DNA from: Pseudooceanicola spongiae
GTDB taxonomy: Bacteria > Pseudomonadota > Alphaproteobacteria > Rhodobacterales > Rhodobacteraceae
Assembly: GCF_014899185.1 (NCBI RefSeq)
Contig: NZ_CP045201.1
Coordinates: 2,402,501 to 2,466,500 of the forward strand
Direction of reading: 5' to 3'
DNA length: 64,000 nucleotides
The notes under the pieces were generated by a model, which worked only from the letters and a program-made list of their open reading frames with translations, was not told the DNA's origin and ran no database searches. The stretch's first letter is position 1, and the number at the start of each line of letters is the position of its first letter. Positions 47,269 to 55,292 of the stretch are shown here, in pieces. A program made the translations under genes and the position numbers.

Positions 47269-48228
47269 TTACTCAGCCGGCCAGATGCCGACGCTCTTGT
47301 AATAGGCGGCGGCGGCTGGGTGGTAGTCCAGCTTCTGCGCGCTGGCCAAACCGGCCGGATCGAAGGGCGCCCAGAGCGGGCCATTCGCCTTCAGCGCCTC
47401 TTCACCCTCATAGAGCGATTTGGCGACCTGAGTGATGATCTCGTCCGGGACATCGGCATTGGCGAACAGCATGTAGGGGTAGCTGTAGGTGATGGTGCCC
47501 GCCGCAATGCCGGGCATCTCTTTGCTGCCGTCCCAGGTCTTCAGCTCAGTGCCGGGCAGAACCTTGTCCAGCGCTTCGCCATCGCCCTCTTTCATCGTCA
47601 GGAAGGTGACGCCGCCAACCGCAGCCTCGATATCATAGGTGGATTCCGAACCGACCGTGGCGATGGTCACATCCGTGATGCCATCCTTGATCGCCTGGAA
47701 CATGGCGGGAAAGTTCGCCGTCGGCACCGGTGTCACGTCATCATAGCTCAGATCCGCCGTGCTCAGCGCCGCCTTGATGATGTAATCGCCCAGCGATCCG
47801 TCCGCGAACTTCGGCACCTTCTTGCCCGCAAGCCCCTTGATGTCCGAAATCCCGAGCTTGCTTGCCACCATCAGCCCGACATCGAAGGGCACCAGCGTCG
47901 CCACCATCCGAAGGTTCGGCATCGGCTGACCCTCGGACATCCCCTCGCCCAGAACGGCAAAGGTCGCCTGCGGCAAGTTGCCGATGCCCAGCTCCATCCG
48001 GCCACCATCGACCAGCGGCAGGTATTGCGAGGTATTGCCCATGGCCTGCGGGCGCACCAGCAGATCAGAGCTGTCGGAAATGACCGCCGCCAGCGCGTTC
48101 GACAGCTGCGCCGTCGCGCCGCCCTTGGTCGTGCCGATGGCGACGGTCTGCGCCATGGCAGCGCCGGTGGTGAAAATCGCCAGAGCCGTGGCCAGAGCGA
48201 ACTTGCGAAGAATGGGGGTGTGGAACAT
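47269..48228 (-). CDS. TAXI-family TRAP transporter solute-binding protein
   Basis: This 319-residue periplasmic protein has a signal peptide (MFHTPILRKFALATALAIFTTGAAMA, cleavage near 26). It is followed by QTVAIGTTKGGATAQLSNALAAVI, the TAXI N-terminal strand-helix, and later DVTIATVGSESTYDIEAA. It delivers solute to the fused TRAP permease 72 bases downstream. It lies after the Liv operon, separated from livK-like gene 48313 by a terminator. TAXI ligands are mostly dicarboxylates, glutamate-like or unknown organic acids. Confidence 0.92.
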   Translation of the reverse strand: MFHTPILRKFALATALAIFTTGAAMAQTVAIGTTKGGATAQLSNALAAVISDSSDLLVRPQAMGNTSQYLPLVDGGRMELGIGNLPQATFAVLGEGMSEGQPMPNLRMVATLVPFDVGLMVASKLGISDIKGLAGKKVPKFADGSLGDYIIKAALSTADLSYDDVTPVPTANFPAMFQAIKDGITDVTIATVGSESTYDIEAAVGGVTFLTMKEGDGEALDKVLPGTELKTWDGSKEMPGIAAGTITYSYPYMLFANADVPDEIITQVAKSLYEGEEALKANGPLWAPFDPAGLASAQKLDYHPAAAAYYKSVGIWPAE

Positions 48229-48276
48229 CAGAGTTCTCCCGTTATGGGGTGGCCGCGAAAGCCGGAAATTCGTGGC

Positions 48277-48306
48277 AAAAGGCCCGCCGCGATCTTGGCG
48301 GCGGGC
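48277..48306 (-). terminator. Rho-independent terminator after the Liv-type binding-protein gene
   Basis: GCCCGCCGC (48282-48290) and GCGGCGGGC (48298-48306) form a perfect 9-base stem with a 7-base loop. On the minus strand it is followed by CTTTTG. It begins 7 bases after the stop of the Liv-type binding-protein gene, so the TAXI-TRAP genes may have a separate promoter or depend on read-through. Confidence 0.65.
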
Positions 48307-48312
48307 GATGCT

Positions 48313-49488
48313 TCATTCACATTTGTCGGCGGGGGCTTCGGCGAACTTGGTCCATTTGCCGCCCGTGACCTCGATCACATAGCCGGGCAGTTCGGCGTCA
48401 TGACCGACGAAACAGATGTCGTCGCCCACGATGCCGTTGAAGGAAATCCCCTCCATCGCGGCGGCCATTTCCGCGCGCTCTTCGTCAACCTTGTCCTCGT
48501 CACCGGTGACTCCGGTCTTCTCCATCAGCTGCTTCAGCAGGTAGACGCCGTCATAGGCCTGTGCGTCGGTGTGGTGCGCGCCCAGCTTGTGAATACCCTT
48601 GGCCTCAAGTTCGCTCAGGAATTCGGTGTTGAAGGTCGTGGCAGCCTCGGTGCGACCCGGCCAGAAGCCCGCCACCACCAGCGTGCCATCGCCCTCGGGG
48701 CCGAACAGCTCGACGATATTGGGGTCGGCGAAGATCTGACTGCCGATGACGCGGCCCTCATAGCCCTGACGGCGCAACTCCTTGATGACCTTGGACGCAC
48801 TCTGCGGCAGGCCAGCCACGGCCACGATATCAGGGTTGGTCTTCATGATCGTCGCCACCTGCGCGGACATGTCAAAGCTCTTGAACTGCACCGGGATCGG
48901 CTCGCCCACTTCAATCCCCGCCGCTTTCATCAGCGTCGGATAGAGCTCGGTACCCGCCGCATTGGCGACAACCTCGTCCGAGACATAGACGATCTCGGCC
49001 GTCTTGTGCGGGATGTCCGAGGCGGTCAGCGCCGCCAGCAAACGCCCGAACTGCTTGCTCTCGTCCTCGGTCAGACGCCAGCCATATTTGCTCTCATCCG
49101 TCAGACCGGGGGCCGAGGCAGCGGTCGGGATCATCAGCACCTTGAAGCGGTCGGCATCATTCAGCGCCACGCGCGCCTCACCGGATGAGAACGGCCCCAG
49201 GATCGCCAGCACGTCATCATCCTGGATCAGCTTACGCGCACCGACCGACGCCTGACGCGGATCGGACCCGGAGTCATAGCGGATCAGCTCGATCGGCTTG
49301 CCGTTGACGCCACCGGCGTCGTTGATTTCCCTCACCGCGATGTCAAAGGCGGTCTCGGCGCTTTCCCCGACGCTTTTCAGAAAGCCCGAGCTGGCGACGA
49401 TATTGCCGATCTTGATCGTGTCACCGGCAAAGGCCGGCAGTGCCGCCAGGATGGCCACCGCAGAAAGCAGAGTGGTACGCAGTTTCAT
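48313..49488 (-). CDS. Liv-type ABC transporter solute-binding protein
   Basis: This 391-residue binding protein has a signal peptide (MKLRTTLLSAVAILAALPAFA, cleavage near 21) and a type I periplasmic fold of the leucine/isoleucine-binding group (IKIGNIVASSGFLKSVGESAETAFDIAVREINDAGGVNGKPIELI). The broad HAAT family also moves urea, amides, aromatic acids and short-chain amides. With a flavin monooxygenase operon divergent from livH, an aromatic or nitrogenous solute is as likely as an amino acid. Cys117-like disulphide residues appear only near the C-terminus (DDICFVGHD, DKCE). Confidence 0.92.
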   Translation of the reverse strand: MKLRTTLLSAVAILAALPAFAGDTIKIGNIVASSGFLKSVGESAETAFDIAVREINDAGGVNGKPIELIRYDSGSDPRQASVGARKLIQDDDVLAILGPFSSGEARVALNDADRFKVLMIPTAASAPGLTDESKYGWRLTEDESKQFGRLLAALTASDIPHKTAEIVYVSDEVVANAAGTELYPTLMKAAGIEVGEPIPVQFKSFDMSAQVATIMKTNPDIVAVAGLPQSASKVIKELRRQGYEGRVIGSQIFADPNIVELFGPEGDGTLVVAGFWPGRTEAATTFNTEFLSELEAKGIHKLGAHHTDAQAYDGVYLLKQLMEKTGVTGDEDKVDEERAEMAAAMEGISFNGIVGDDICFVGHDAELPGYVIEVTGGKWTKFAEAPADKCE

Positions 49489-49542
49489 GTGTCGTCTCCG
49501 TGTTGGATCGTTTTGTTTTTGATTGATTGAGCCGGGGGCGGA

Positions 49543-50250
49543 TCAGGCCGCCCCCAGATAGGCTTCGGCAAGGCTGGGGTTTGCCGCCAGTTCTGCAGCA
49601 GGCCCCGACAACATCTCGCGCCCCAGTTCCAGCACGATCCCGCGTGCCGCAACTTCCAGCGCCATATGAGTATTCTGCTCGACCAGCAGGATCGAAATGC
49701 CGTCGCTGTTCAGCTCCCGGATCAGATCGAACAGCTTTTCCACGAACAGCGGCGACAGGCCCAGCGAGGGTTCGTCCAGCATGATCAGCCGGGGTTTAGA
49801 GATCAGCGCGCGGCCCAAAGCCAGCATCTGCTGCTCGCCCCCCGACAGCACAGTCGCCTTCATGTGGCGACGCTCGCCCAGGTTCGGGAACCGCTCGTAA
49901 ATCGCGGCAAGGTCGCCATGCACGCCGTCGTCGCGCCGCATGTACCCGCCCATCAGCAGGTTTTCCTCAACCGTCATCGACACGAAGATCTGACGGCCTT
50001 CGGGCACCAGCGCCATGCCCTTGGCGACCCGCGCGGCGGGCGACAGCGCCGTCATGTCTTCGCCGTCGAAAATGATCTGCCCGCCCTGCGGCTTTCGTGC
50101 GCCCTGAAGCGCGCGCAAAAGCGATGTCTTGCCCGCCCCGTTGGCGCCCAGAACGGTGACGACCTCGCCCCGCTCAACCCCGAAGGACACCCCCTGAACC
50201 GCCTTGGTGCGCCCGTAGGTGACCTCAAGATCCTTGACTTCAAGCAACAT
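49543..50250 (-). CDS. livF: Liv-type ABC transporter ATPase (LivF)
   Basis: This 235-residue ATPase has Walker A GANGAGKT at 35-42, FVSMTVEENLLMGGYMRRDD, signature LSGGEQQMLALGRAL and Walker B LIMLDEPSLGLSP, all typical of LivF. The ATG at 50250 is chosen because MLLEVKDLEVTYG is the family N-terminus; it overlaps the livG stop by 11 bases. It forms the ATPase pair with LivG. The binding-protein gene follows after 54 bases. Confidence 0.93.
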   Translation of the reverse strand: MLLEVKDLEVTYGRTKAVQGVSFGVERGEVVTVLGANGAGKTSLLRALQGARKPQGGQIIFDGEDMTALSPAARVAKGMALVPEGRQIFVSMTVEENLLMGGYMRRDDGVHGDLAAIYERFPNLGERRHMKATVLSGGEQQMLALGRALISKPRLIMLDEPSLGLSPLFVEKLFDLIRELNSDGISILLVEQNTHMALEVAARGIVLELGREMLSGPAAELAANPSLAEAYLGAA

Positions 50251-51031
50251 CGCTCGCCTCCGATTTGTCTGAATGGCGCGGGCCAAGGTAGGCCTCCAGC
50301 ACCAGCGGATCGCGCTGCACGTCCGCCGTCGGCCCGTCATAGATCTTGCGGCCAAAGTTCAGCACAACGGCCCGCGTGCAGAGCGAGCGGACCAGCCCCA
50401 TGTCATGCTCCACCACCAGCAGCGTCACGCCACTGGCCGAAATCCGGTCGAGGAAGGCCATCAGCTCCTCTGTCTCGGCGCCGTTCAGCCCGGCTGCAGG
50501 TTCATCCAGCAGCAGCAAGTTGGGCCGGGCGGCCAGCGCACGCACCAGCTCGATCTTCTTGCGGATCCCGTAGGGAAGGGTCGAGACGTCCTGCCCCGGC
50601 ACCACCTCGATCCCCATGTCTTCCAGCAGCGCCTCGGCCTCGGCCCGCGCTTGCGAGCGGCCAAAGAACGACAGCGGCGTCAGCAGACCGCCGGGGCGAT
50701 CGGCGCGCGAATGCTGCCCCAGCATGACGTTCTCCACCACGCCGAGGTGCGGCATCAGGCGGATGTTCTGGAAACTGCGCGCCATGCCAAAGCCGATGCG
50801 CTTGCGGCTGGGCGCTGTATCAATCAGCTGCCCACCAAGGCGCACATGCCCCGTATCCTGCCGGTACACGCCCGACAGCAGGTTGAAGATGGTCGTCTTG
50901 CCCGCGCCGTTGGGTCCGATCAGCGCCAGCCGTCCGCCCTCTTCAAGCGAGAAGCTGACATCGTCGATCACCTTCAGACCCCCAAAGGAAATCGACAGAT
51001 TTTCGACGGAAAGAAGAGGTGCGCCACTCAT
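50240..51031 (-). CDS. livG: Liv-type ABC transporter ATPase (LivG)
   Basis: This 263-residue ATPase has Walker A GPNGAGKT at 39-46 and GMARSFQNIRLMPHLGVVENVMLGQH, the long insertion characteristic of LivG, where LivF is shorter. It has a degenerate signature, STLPYGIRKKIELVRALA, and Walker B LLLLDEPAAGLN. It is translationally coupled to livM (4-base overlap) and livF. Confidence 0.93.
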   Translation of the reverse strand: MSGAPLLSVENLSISFGGLKVIDDVSFSLEEGGRLALIGPNGAGKTTIFNLLSGVYRQDTGHVRLGGQLIDTAPSRKRIGFGMARSFQNIRLMPHLGVVENVMLGQHSRADRPGGLLTPLSFFGRSQARAEAEALLEDMGIEVVPGQDVSTLPYGIRKKIELVRALAARPNLLLLDEPAAGLNGAETEELMAFLDRISASGVTLLVVEHDMGLVRSLCTRAVVLNFGRKIYDGPTADVQRDPLVLEAYLGPRHSDKSEASDVA

Positions 51032-51957
51032 GCCTCGGCCTCCTTCACGGCTGCACTGCGCCGGAACGGATGGCTCAGCCGCTCAACCAGTCGCCGCGTC
51101 ACCAGCCCTTCGGAGCGGAAGACCATCATCAGCACCGTCACCACGCCCAGCAGCACAAACCGCCAGCTTTCATCGGGGGGATTGACCGTGCCCTCGACCC
51201 CAAGCGCCGACATCACGGCCATCTTCAGCTCTGGCAGCAGGCTGCGCAACGCCTCGGGCACCAGCGTGAAGAACGCCGCGCCGACCATCGGCCCCCAGGG
51301 CGTCTGCGCCCCGCCCAGCAGGACATACAGCAGCACGTAGATCGAGAGAGAGGCGTTGAAGGTCTGCACCTCGACATAGGTATAGGCGTGGGCATAAAGC
51401 CCACCCGACAACCCCGCCAATCCAGCGCCAAGCGCGAACATCGCCACCCGCACCAAGCGGACATCGACGCCCATCAGGTCCGACACGACATCGTCGTCAT
51501 GCACCGCACGGACGACAAGCCCCAGACGGGTCGACATGATGTAAAAGCAGATCAGCGCCGCAATCACCGCGCCCGCCACCGGCACCGGCCAGTCGATATA
51601 ATCGGGCACCGGCAGCCCCATCGCACCGCCAAGCGCATCCGAGTTGATGATGATCCCCACCACCACCTCGGCAAAGGCAAAGGTGCCGAGCACCAGATAC
51701 ACCCCCTTCAGCCGCAAAATGGGAAAGGCAAAGGCGAACCCGATCAGCGCCGTCACAAGGATCGACGCCGGGATCGTCACATACAGCGGCATCCCCATCT
51801 CGGCCGACAGCCAGGCCGCCGCATAGGCGCCAATCGCCTGAAACCCTGCCCCGCCGAGGTTCAGCTGCCCCGTCGCGACCGCCAGATAGATGCCATAGGC
51901 AAAGACCATGTTGATCGACAGGATCGTGATGATCCCAATCCAATAACCGCTCATCAC
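51028..51957 (-). CDS. livM: Liv-type ABC transporter permease (LivM)
   Basis: This 309-residue permease has about eight to ten membrane segments. VATGQLNLGGAGFQAIGAYAAAWL near 28-51 is the LivM first-half motif, VRAVHDDDVVSDLMGVDVRLVRVAMFALGAGLAGLSGGLYA (about 158-198) contains the coupling loop, and LLGGAQTPWGPMVGAAFF is toward the end. It overlaps both neighbours by 4 bases and forms the channel with LivH. Confidence 0.93.
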   Translation of the reverse strand: MMSGYWIGIITILSINMVFAYGIYLAVATGQLNLGGAGFQAIGAYAAAWLSAEMGMPLYVTIPASILVTALIGFAFAFPILRLKGVYLVLGTFAFAEVVVGIIINSDALGGAMGLPVPDYIDWPVPVAGAVIAALICFYIMSTRLGLVVRAVHDDDVVSDLMGVDVRLVRVAMFALGAGLAGLSGGLYAHAYTYVEVQTFNASLSIYVLLYVLLGGAQTPWGPMVGAAFFTLVPEALRSLLPELKMAVMSALGVEGTVNPPDESWRFVLLGVVTVLMMVFRSEGLVTRRLVERLSHPFRRSAAVKEAEA

Positions 51958-52871
51958 AGCTTCCCCTTGCCAATGGCGTTATGGCCGAACAGCCCCTGCG
52001 GCCGCATCAGCAGTGTCACCAGCAGCGCACCCCAGACCGCGACCTGCACCGCATCGGCGCCAAAAAAGTGGATCGTCAGCATCTCGACCAGCCCGACGAT
52101 GATGCCGCCCGCAACCGCCCCCCAGAGAGAGCCGAGGCCGCCGACAACCATCCCGGCAATCGCCTTGGAGCCGATATCCTCGCCCATCATCGGGCTGACC
52201 TCGCCGTAGTTGACCGCGAACAGCGCCCCCGCCAGACCACAGAGCAGCCCCGTCAGCATGAAGACGACCGGCACGATCTTGTTCGGTTCGACCCCGAGGA
52301 TCGTCGCCGCATCGGGATTTTCCGCAATCGCGCGCAAGCCCCGCCCGATGCGGGTGTGCTTCATCATCCAGACCAGCCCGAGGATCAGCACCATCACGAT
52401 GACAAAGCTGACCAGCTGCGGAATGCGCACGAAAATGCCGCCGATCTGCGTCGTCAGATCCGACGACGGCCCCGGAAAGCGCTGTGAATCCGACCCGTAG
52501 AAGATCCGGATCAGGTTTTCGAGGATCAGCAGAAAGCCCAGCGACGACACCAGCGGAATGGCGTGTTCCGTCGAATCACCGTGGCGGGTGCGCATGTAGC
52601 GAAAGGTGAACCGCTCTACCAACAGCGAACACAGGATCGACGCGACCGCTCCGCAGGCCAGCGCAGCCGGCCAGGCGAGCGGACCGCTCAGCCCGAACGG
52701 CAGGCCGAAGTAAGCCAGACCCCAGCTCACCATGCCCGCGACCATGAACAGGGTCGGGATCGTGAAGTTCAGGAAATTCAGGATGCTGATCGTCAGCGTG
52801 AAGGCCACCGCAACTGTCACATAGACGGACCCCAGCATCAGGCCATTCACGATCTGCTGGACTAGCAACAT
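51954..52871 (-). CDS. livH: Liv-type ABC transporter permease (LivH)
   Basis: This 305-residue permease starts MLLVQQIVNGLMLGSVYVTVAVAFTLTISILNFLNF, the usual LivH N-terminus. The coupling loop RGLRAIAENPDAATILGVEPNKIV is near 180-203, and GGLGSLWGAVAGGIIVGLVEM near the end. It is the first gene of the livHMGF-binding-protein operon and is divergent from the flavin monooxygenase operon across a 370-base control region. Confidence 0.93.
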   Translation of the reverse strand: MLLVQQIVNGLMLGSVYVTVAVAFTLTISILNFLNFTIPTLFMVAGMVSWGLAYFGLPFGLSGPLAWPAALACGAVASILCSLLVERFTFRYMRTRHGDSTEHAIPLVSSLGFLLILENLIRIFYGSDSQRFPGPSSDLTTQIGGIFVRIPQLVSFVIVMVLILGLVWMMKHTRIGRGLRAIAENPDAATILGVEPNKIVPVVFMLTGLLCGLAGALFAVNYGEVSPMMGEDIGSKAIAGMVVGGLGSLWGAVAGGIIVGLVEMLTIHFFGADAVQVAVWGALLVTLLMRPQGLFGHNAIGKGKL

Positions 52872-52925
52872 GGGATGTCCTCCACGTTACTGAAAGTTTC
52901 GGTATACATATCACGCTCTCGTTTT

Positions 52926-52944
52926 CATTTGGACTGGACAAATG
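52926..52944. promoter_or_regulatory. Candidate operator near livH
   Basis: CATTTG-GACTGGA-CAAATG is a perfect 6-base inverted repeat with a 7-base centre, 55 bases upstream of the livH start on the minus strand. Its core TTTGGACTGGACAAA resembles TTTGTACTGACAA at 53167 and the sites near 45.2 and 59.6 kb, suggesting one regulator for several operons. Confidence 0.55.
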
Positions 52945-53165
52945 TGAACAACAAAAAGGCAGATCGGTCCAGACATTCTGTCACATCTGCCCGTAAGATT
53001 TCGGACTCAGCGCGGTATGTTTGCCGTAAAAACAGGCAAAACGCGCCAAAATCAGCAATTTGCGCAGATTTTCCGTCGATTTACACCACAACCGACACGG
53101 TCGCGCCCTGTGCATTTCGCAGCACTCCGCCCGCAGCGGCCGCCATTCGTGCATTTTCAGAATTG

Positions 53166-53190
53166 ATTTGTACTGACAATATGTGCACAT
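53166..53190. promoter_or_regulatory. Candidate operator near the flavin monooxygenase operon
   Basis: TTGT-ACTG-ACAA (53168-53179) is an inverted repeat directly followed by the palindrome ATGTGCACAT (53181-53190). It lies about 55-75 bases before the start at 53242. The first part is closely similar to the CTTTG...CAAAG dyad upstream of the operon at 59664 when both are read in the same sense (TTTGTAC then ACAA or TCAAA). Confidence 0.5.
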
Positions 53191-53241
53191 TTGCTCGCAG
53201 AACGACGGCAAGAACATCATCTCGGAAGGAAGCGAATCGCG

Positions 53242-54459
53242 ATGACACACAGCAAAGACGCAAGGTCGCGACGGGTAATCGTTGTCGGTGCAGGCCCGGT
53301 CGGCCTCGTTGCCGCCTGTTCCCTGATCGAAGAGGGCATTCCCGTCACGATCATCGAAAAGACCCCGGACCTGCCGGAGGACCTGCGCGCCTCCACCTTC
53401 CACCCGCCGACCCTCGACATGCTCGACCGTTTCGGCGTCACCGAAGGGCTGATCGCGCGTGGACTCGTCTGCCCGCACTGGCAGTTCCGCGACCGCGAGG
53501 AAGGCGTCGTTGCCACCTATGACCTCGGGATGCTGAAGGACGACACCAACCACCCCTACCGGCTGCAATGCGAACAGTGGAAACTGACCGAGGCCCTGCG
53601 CGACCTGCTGGAAGCCAGCGACCTGGCCGAGCTGCTCTACAACCGCCGCGCCACCGCGATCACCCAGGACGACACCAGCGTCACCCTGACGGTCGAACAT
53701 GACAACGGCAGCATCGAGATGATGACCGCCGATTATGTCATCGCCGCCGATGGCGCCCATTCGGCGCTGCGCAAGGCGCTGGAGATCCCCTTCGAGGGCA
53801 TGACCATCCCCGAGATCTTCCTGTCGATGTCGACCACTTTCGACTTTGTCGAAGCCATGCCAGACCTCGCCCCCATCGCCTATCTGACCGACCCCAAGGA
53901 ATGGGCCGTGATGCTGCGCACCCCCAGCCTCTGGCGCGTGCTGCTGCCCACCGACCCCGAGATGACCGAGGCCCAGATCAAGGACCCCGCCCTGATGGAG
54001 GCCCGCCTGCAGGCCCTCTGCCCCAAGGACACCCCCTACGAGGTGGTCCACGCGACCGCCTACCGCGTGCACCAGCGCGTCGCGCAAACCTATGTAAAGG
54101 GGCGCGCTTTCCTGGCCGGGGACTCGGCGCACCTGAACAACCCGCTGGGTGGGATGGGCATGAACGGCGGCGTGCATGATGCGGTCAACCTGGTCGACAA
54201 GCTGGCGCGCGTCTGGCGCGGCGAGGCTTCGCTCGACCTGCTCGACCTCTATGACCAGCAGCGTCGCAAGGCCTGCATCGACACCGTGCAATCGCAGTCG
54301 ATCCGCAACCGTCGCATGATGGCCGAAACCGACCCCGAGGCCCGCGCCGCCTATCACGACGACATGCGCGCCGTGGTCGCCGACCCCGTGCGGCACCGTC
54401 AGTTCATGCTGCAATCGTCGATGATCCAGTCCCTGCGCGACTCCGAAGCGCTCGTCTAA
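53242..54459 (+). CDS. FAD-dependent group A monooxygenase (PHBH fold)
   Basis: This 405-residue flavoprotein has the three motifs of single-component aromatic hydroxylases: GAGPVG (16-21) in the Rossmann strand, the DG motif at Asp170-Gly171 (AADGAHSALRK), and GDSAH (293-297) followed by PLGGMGMNGG. Such enzymes use NAD(P)H and oxygen to hydroxylate an activated ring; a few (the MHPC and 5-pyridoxate oxygenases) also open a pyridine ring. The ATG at 53242 follows GGAAGGAAGCGA; an upstream TTG at 53191 was rejected. It heads an operon with an AMDase-fold protein, a PuuE-like hydrolase and other degradation genes. Confidence 0.92.
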   Translation: MTHSKDARSRRVIVVGAGPVGLVAACSLIEEGIPVTIIEKTPDLPEDLRASTFHPPTLDMLDRFGVTEGLIARGLVCPHWQFRDREEGVVATYDLGMLKDDTNHPYRLQCEQWKLTEALRDLLEASDLAELLYNRRATAITQDDTSVTLTVEHDNGSIEMMTADYVIAADGAHSALRKALEIPFEGMTIPEIFLSMSTTFDFVEAMPDLAPIAYLTDPKEWAVMLRTPSLWRVLLPTDPEMTEAQIKDPALMEARLQALCPKDTPYEVVHATAYRVHQRVAQTYVKGRAFLAGDSAHLNNPLGGMGMNGGVHDAVNLVDKLARVWRGEASLDLLDLYDQQRRKACIDTVQSQSIRNRRMMAETDPEARAAYHDDMRAVVADPVRHRQFMLQSSMIQSLRDSEALV

Positions 54460-54484
54460 TCCACCCGCCTTGAGGACCCACACA

Positions 54485-55231
54485 ATGACCGACAGTCTTG
54501 GCTACCGAATGAAGTTTGGCGTGATCGCGCCCTCCACCAACACCTCTGTCCAGCCCGAGTTCGACGACATGCGCCCGGTTGGCGTTACCAACCACTTCTC
54601 GCGCATCATCATCCCCGACGATCCGGTCCACTCGGACGAGGATTTCAACGAACTGGTCATGCGGATCCGGGGCGAGACGATGAACGCCATCGACGCCGTC
54701 AAGACCTGCTCGCCCGACGCCATGATCATGGGGATGTCGGCCGAAACCTTCTGGGATGGCAAGGACCGCGCCGACAGCCTCAAGGCCGAGGTCGAGGCCC
54801 GCGCCGGCATGAACGTCGCCATGGGCTCGGACGCCTGCCAGAACGCGCTGCAGTGCTTCGGTGATATCAAGCGGATCGCCGTCGTCACCCCCTACATGCC
54901 GATCGGCGATGAACAGGTGCGCAAGTTCTTTGAGGACTGCGGCTATGAGGTGGTTCAGGTGCTGGGGCTGAAATCCAAAAGCCCGATGCTGATCGCCCAT
55001 GAGACGGAACAAACCCTGCGCGACGCCATCATCGAGGTGAACGATCCTTCGGTCGAGGCCATCGTGCAGGCGGGCACCAACCTCGCCATGGCCCGCGTCG
55101 GCGGCATCGCGGAGTTCTGGCTCGACAAGCCGGTGATCGCGATCAACACCGCGACCTACTGGCACGCGCTGCGCATGAACGGCATTCAGGACAAGGTGCA
55201 GGGCTTCGGCTCGCTGCTCAGCCACTACTGA
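54485..55231 (+). CDS. Maleate-isomerase/AMDase-fold protein lacking both catalytic cysteines
   Basis: This 248-residue protein belongs to the Asp/Glu racemase-arylmalonate decarboxylase-maleate isomerase superfamily, with APSTNTSVQPEFD (15-27) at the start like PSSNT of the family. Two cysteines act in maleate isomerases, near residues 76-82 and 194-200. Here the corresponding spots read MGMSAET (Ser85) and QAGTNLA (Gly197), so both thiols are missing. It is thus either a different lyase, isomerase or hydratase, or non-catalytic. The ATG at 54485 follows TTGAGGA. It is second in the monooxygenase operon. A second, cysteine-containing homologue lies at 59664. Confidence 0.88.
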   Translation: MTDSLGYRMKFGVIAPSTNTSVQPEFDDMRPVGVTNHFSRIIIPDDPVHSDEDFNELVMRIRGETMNAIDAVKTCSPDAMIMGMSAETFWDGKDRADSLKAEVEARAGMNVAMGSDACQNALQCFGDIKRIAVVTPYMPIGDEQVRKFFEDCGYEVVQVLGLKSKSPMLIAHETEQTLRDAIIEVNDPSVEAIVQAGTNLAMARVGGIAEFWLDKPVIAINTATYWHALRMNGIQDKVQGFGSLLSHY

Positions 55232-55239
55232 CGCCTTCG

Positions 55240-55261
55240 GTCGGGCGGCCCGCTGCCCGAC
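55240..55261 (+). other. Intercistronic hairpin in the monooxygenase operon
   Basis: GTCGGGC (55240-55246) and GCCCGAC (55255-55261) pair around an 8-base loop, followed by a long pyrimidine tract ending CCCCTTTTC. It lies 9 bases after the AMDase-fold gene stop. It may attenuate transcription into the downstream deacetylase-fold gene or protect the upstream message. Confidence 0.45.
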
Positions 55262-55292
55262 CCCCTTCCCCTTTTCAGCTAAAGAGACCGCC

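Larger units (their letters stand above)
52872..53241. promoter_or_regulatory. Divergent control region between livH and the monooxygenase operon
   Basis: This 370-base stretch holds no convincing gene. It is A/T-rich near both ends, where the two promoters should lie. It contains two dyads described separately, at 52926 and 53168, plus ATGTGCACAT (53181-53190), a perfect 10-base palindrome. GGAAGGAAGCGA at 53224-53235 is the ribosome site of the monooxygenase. The middle part (about 52980-53150) shows no structure I can interpret. Confidence 0.6.
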
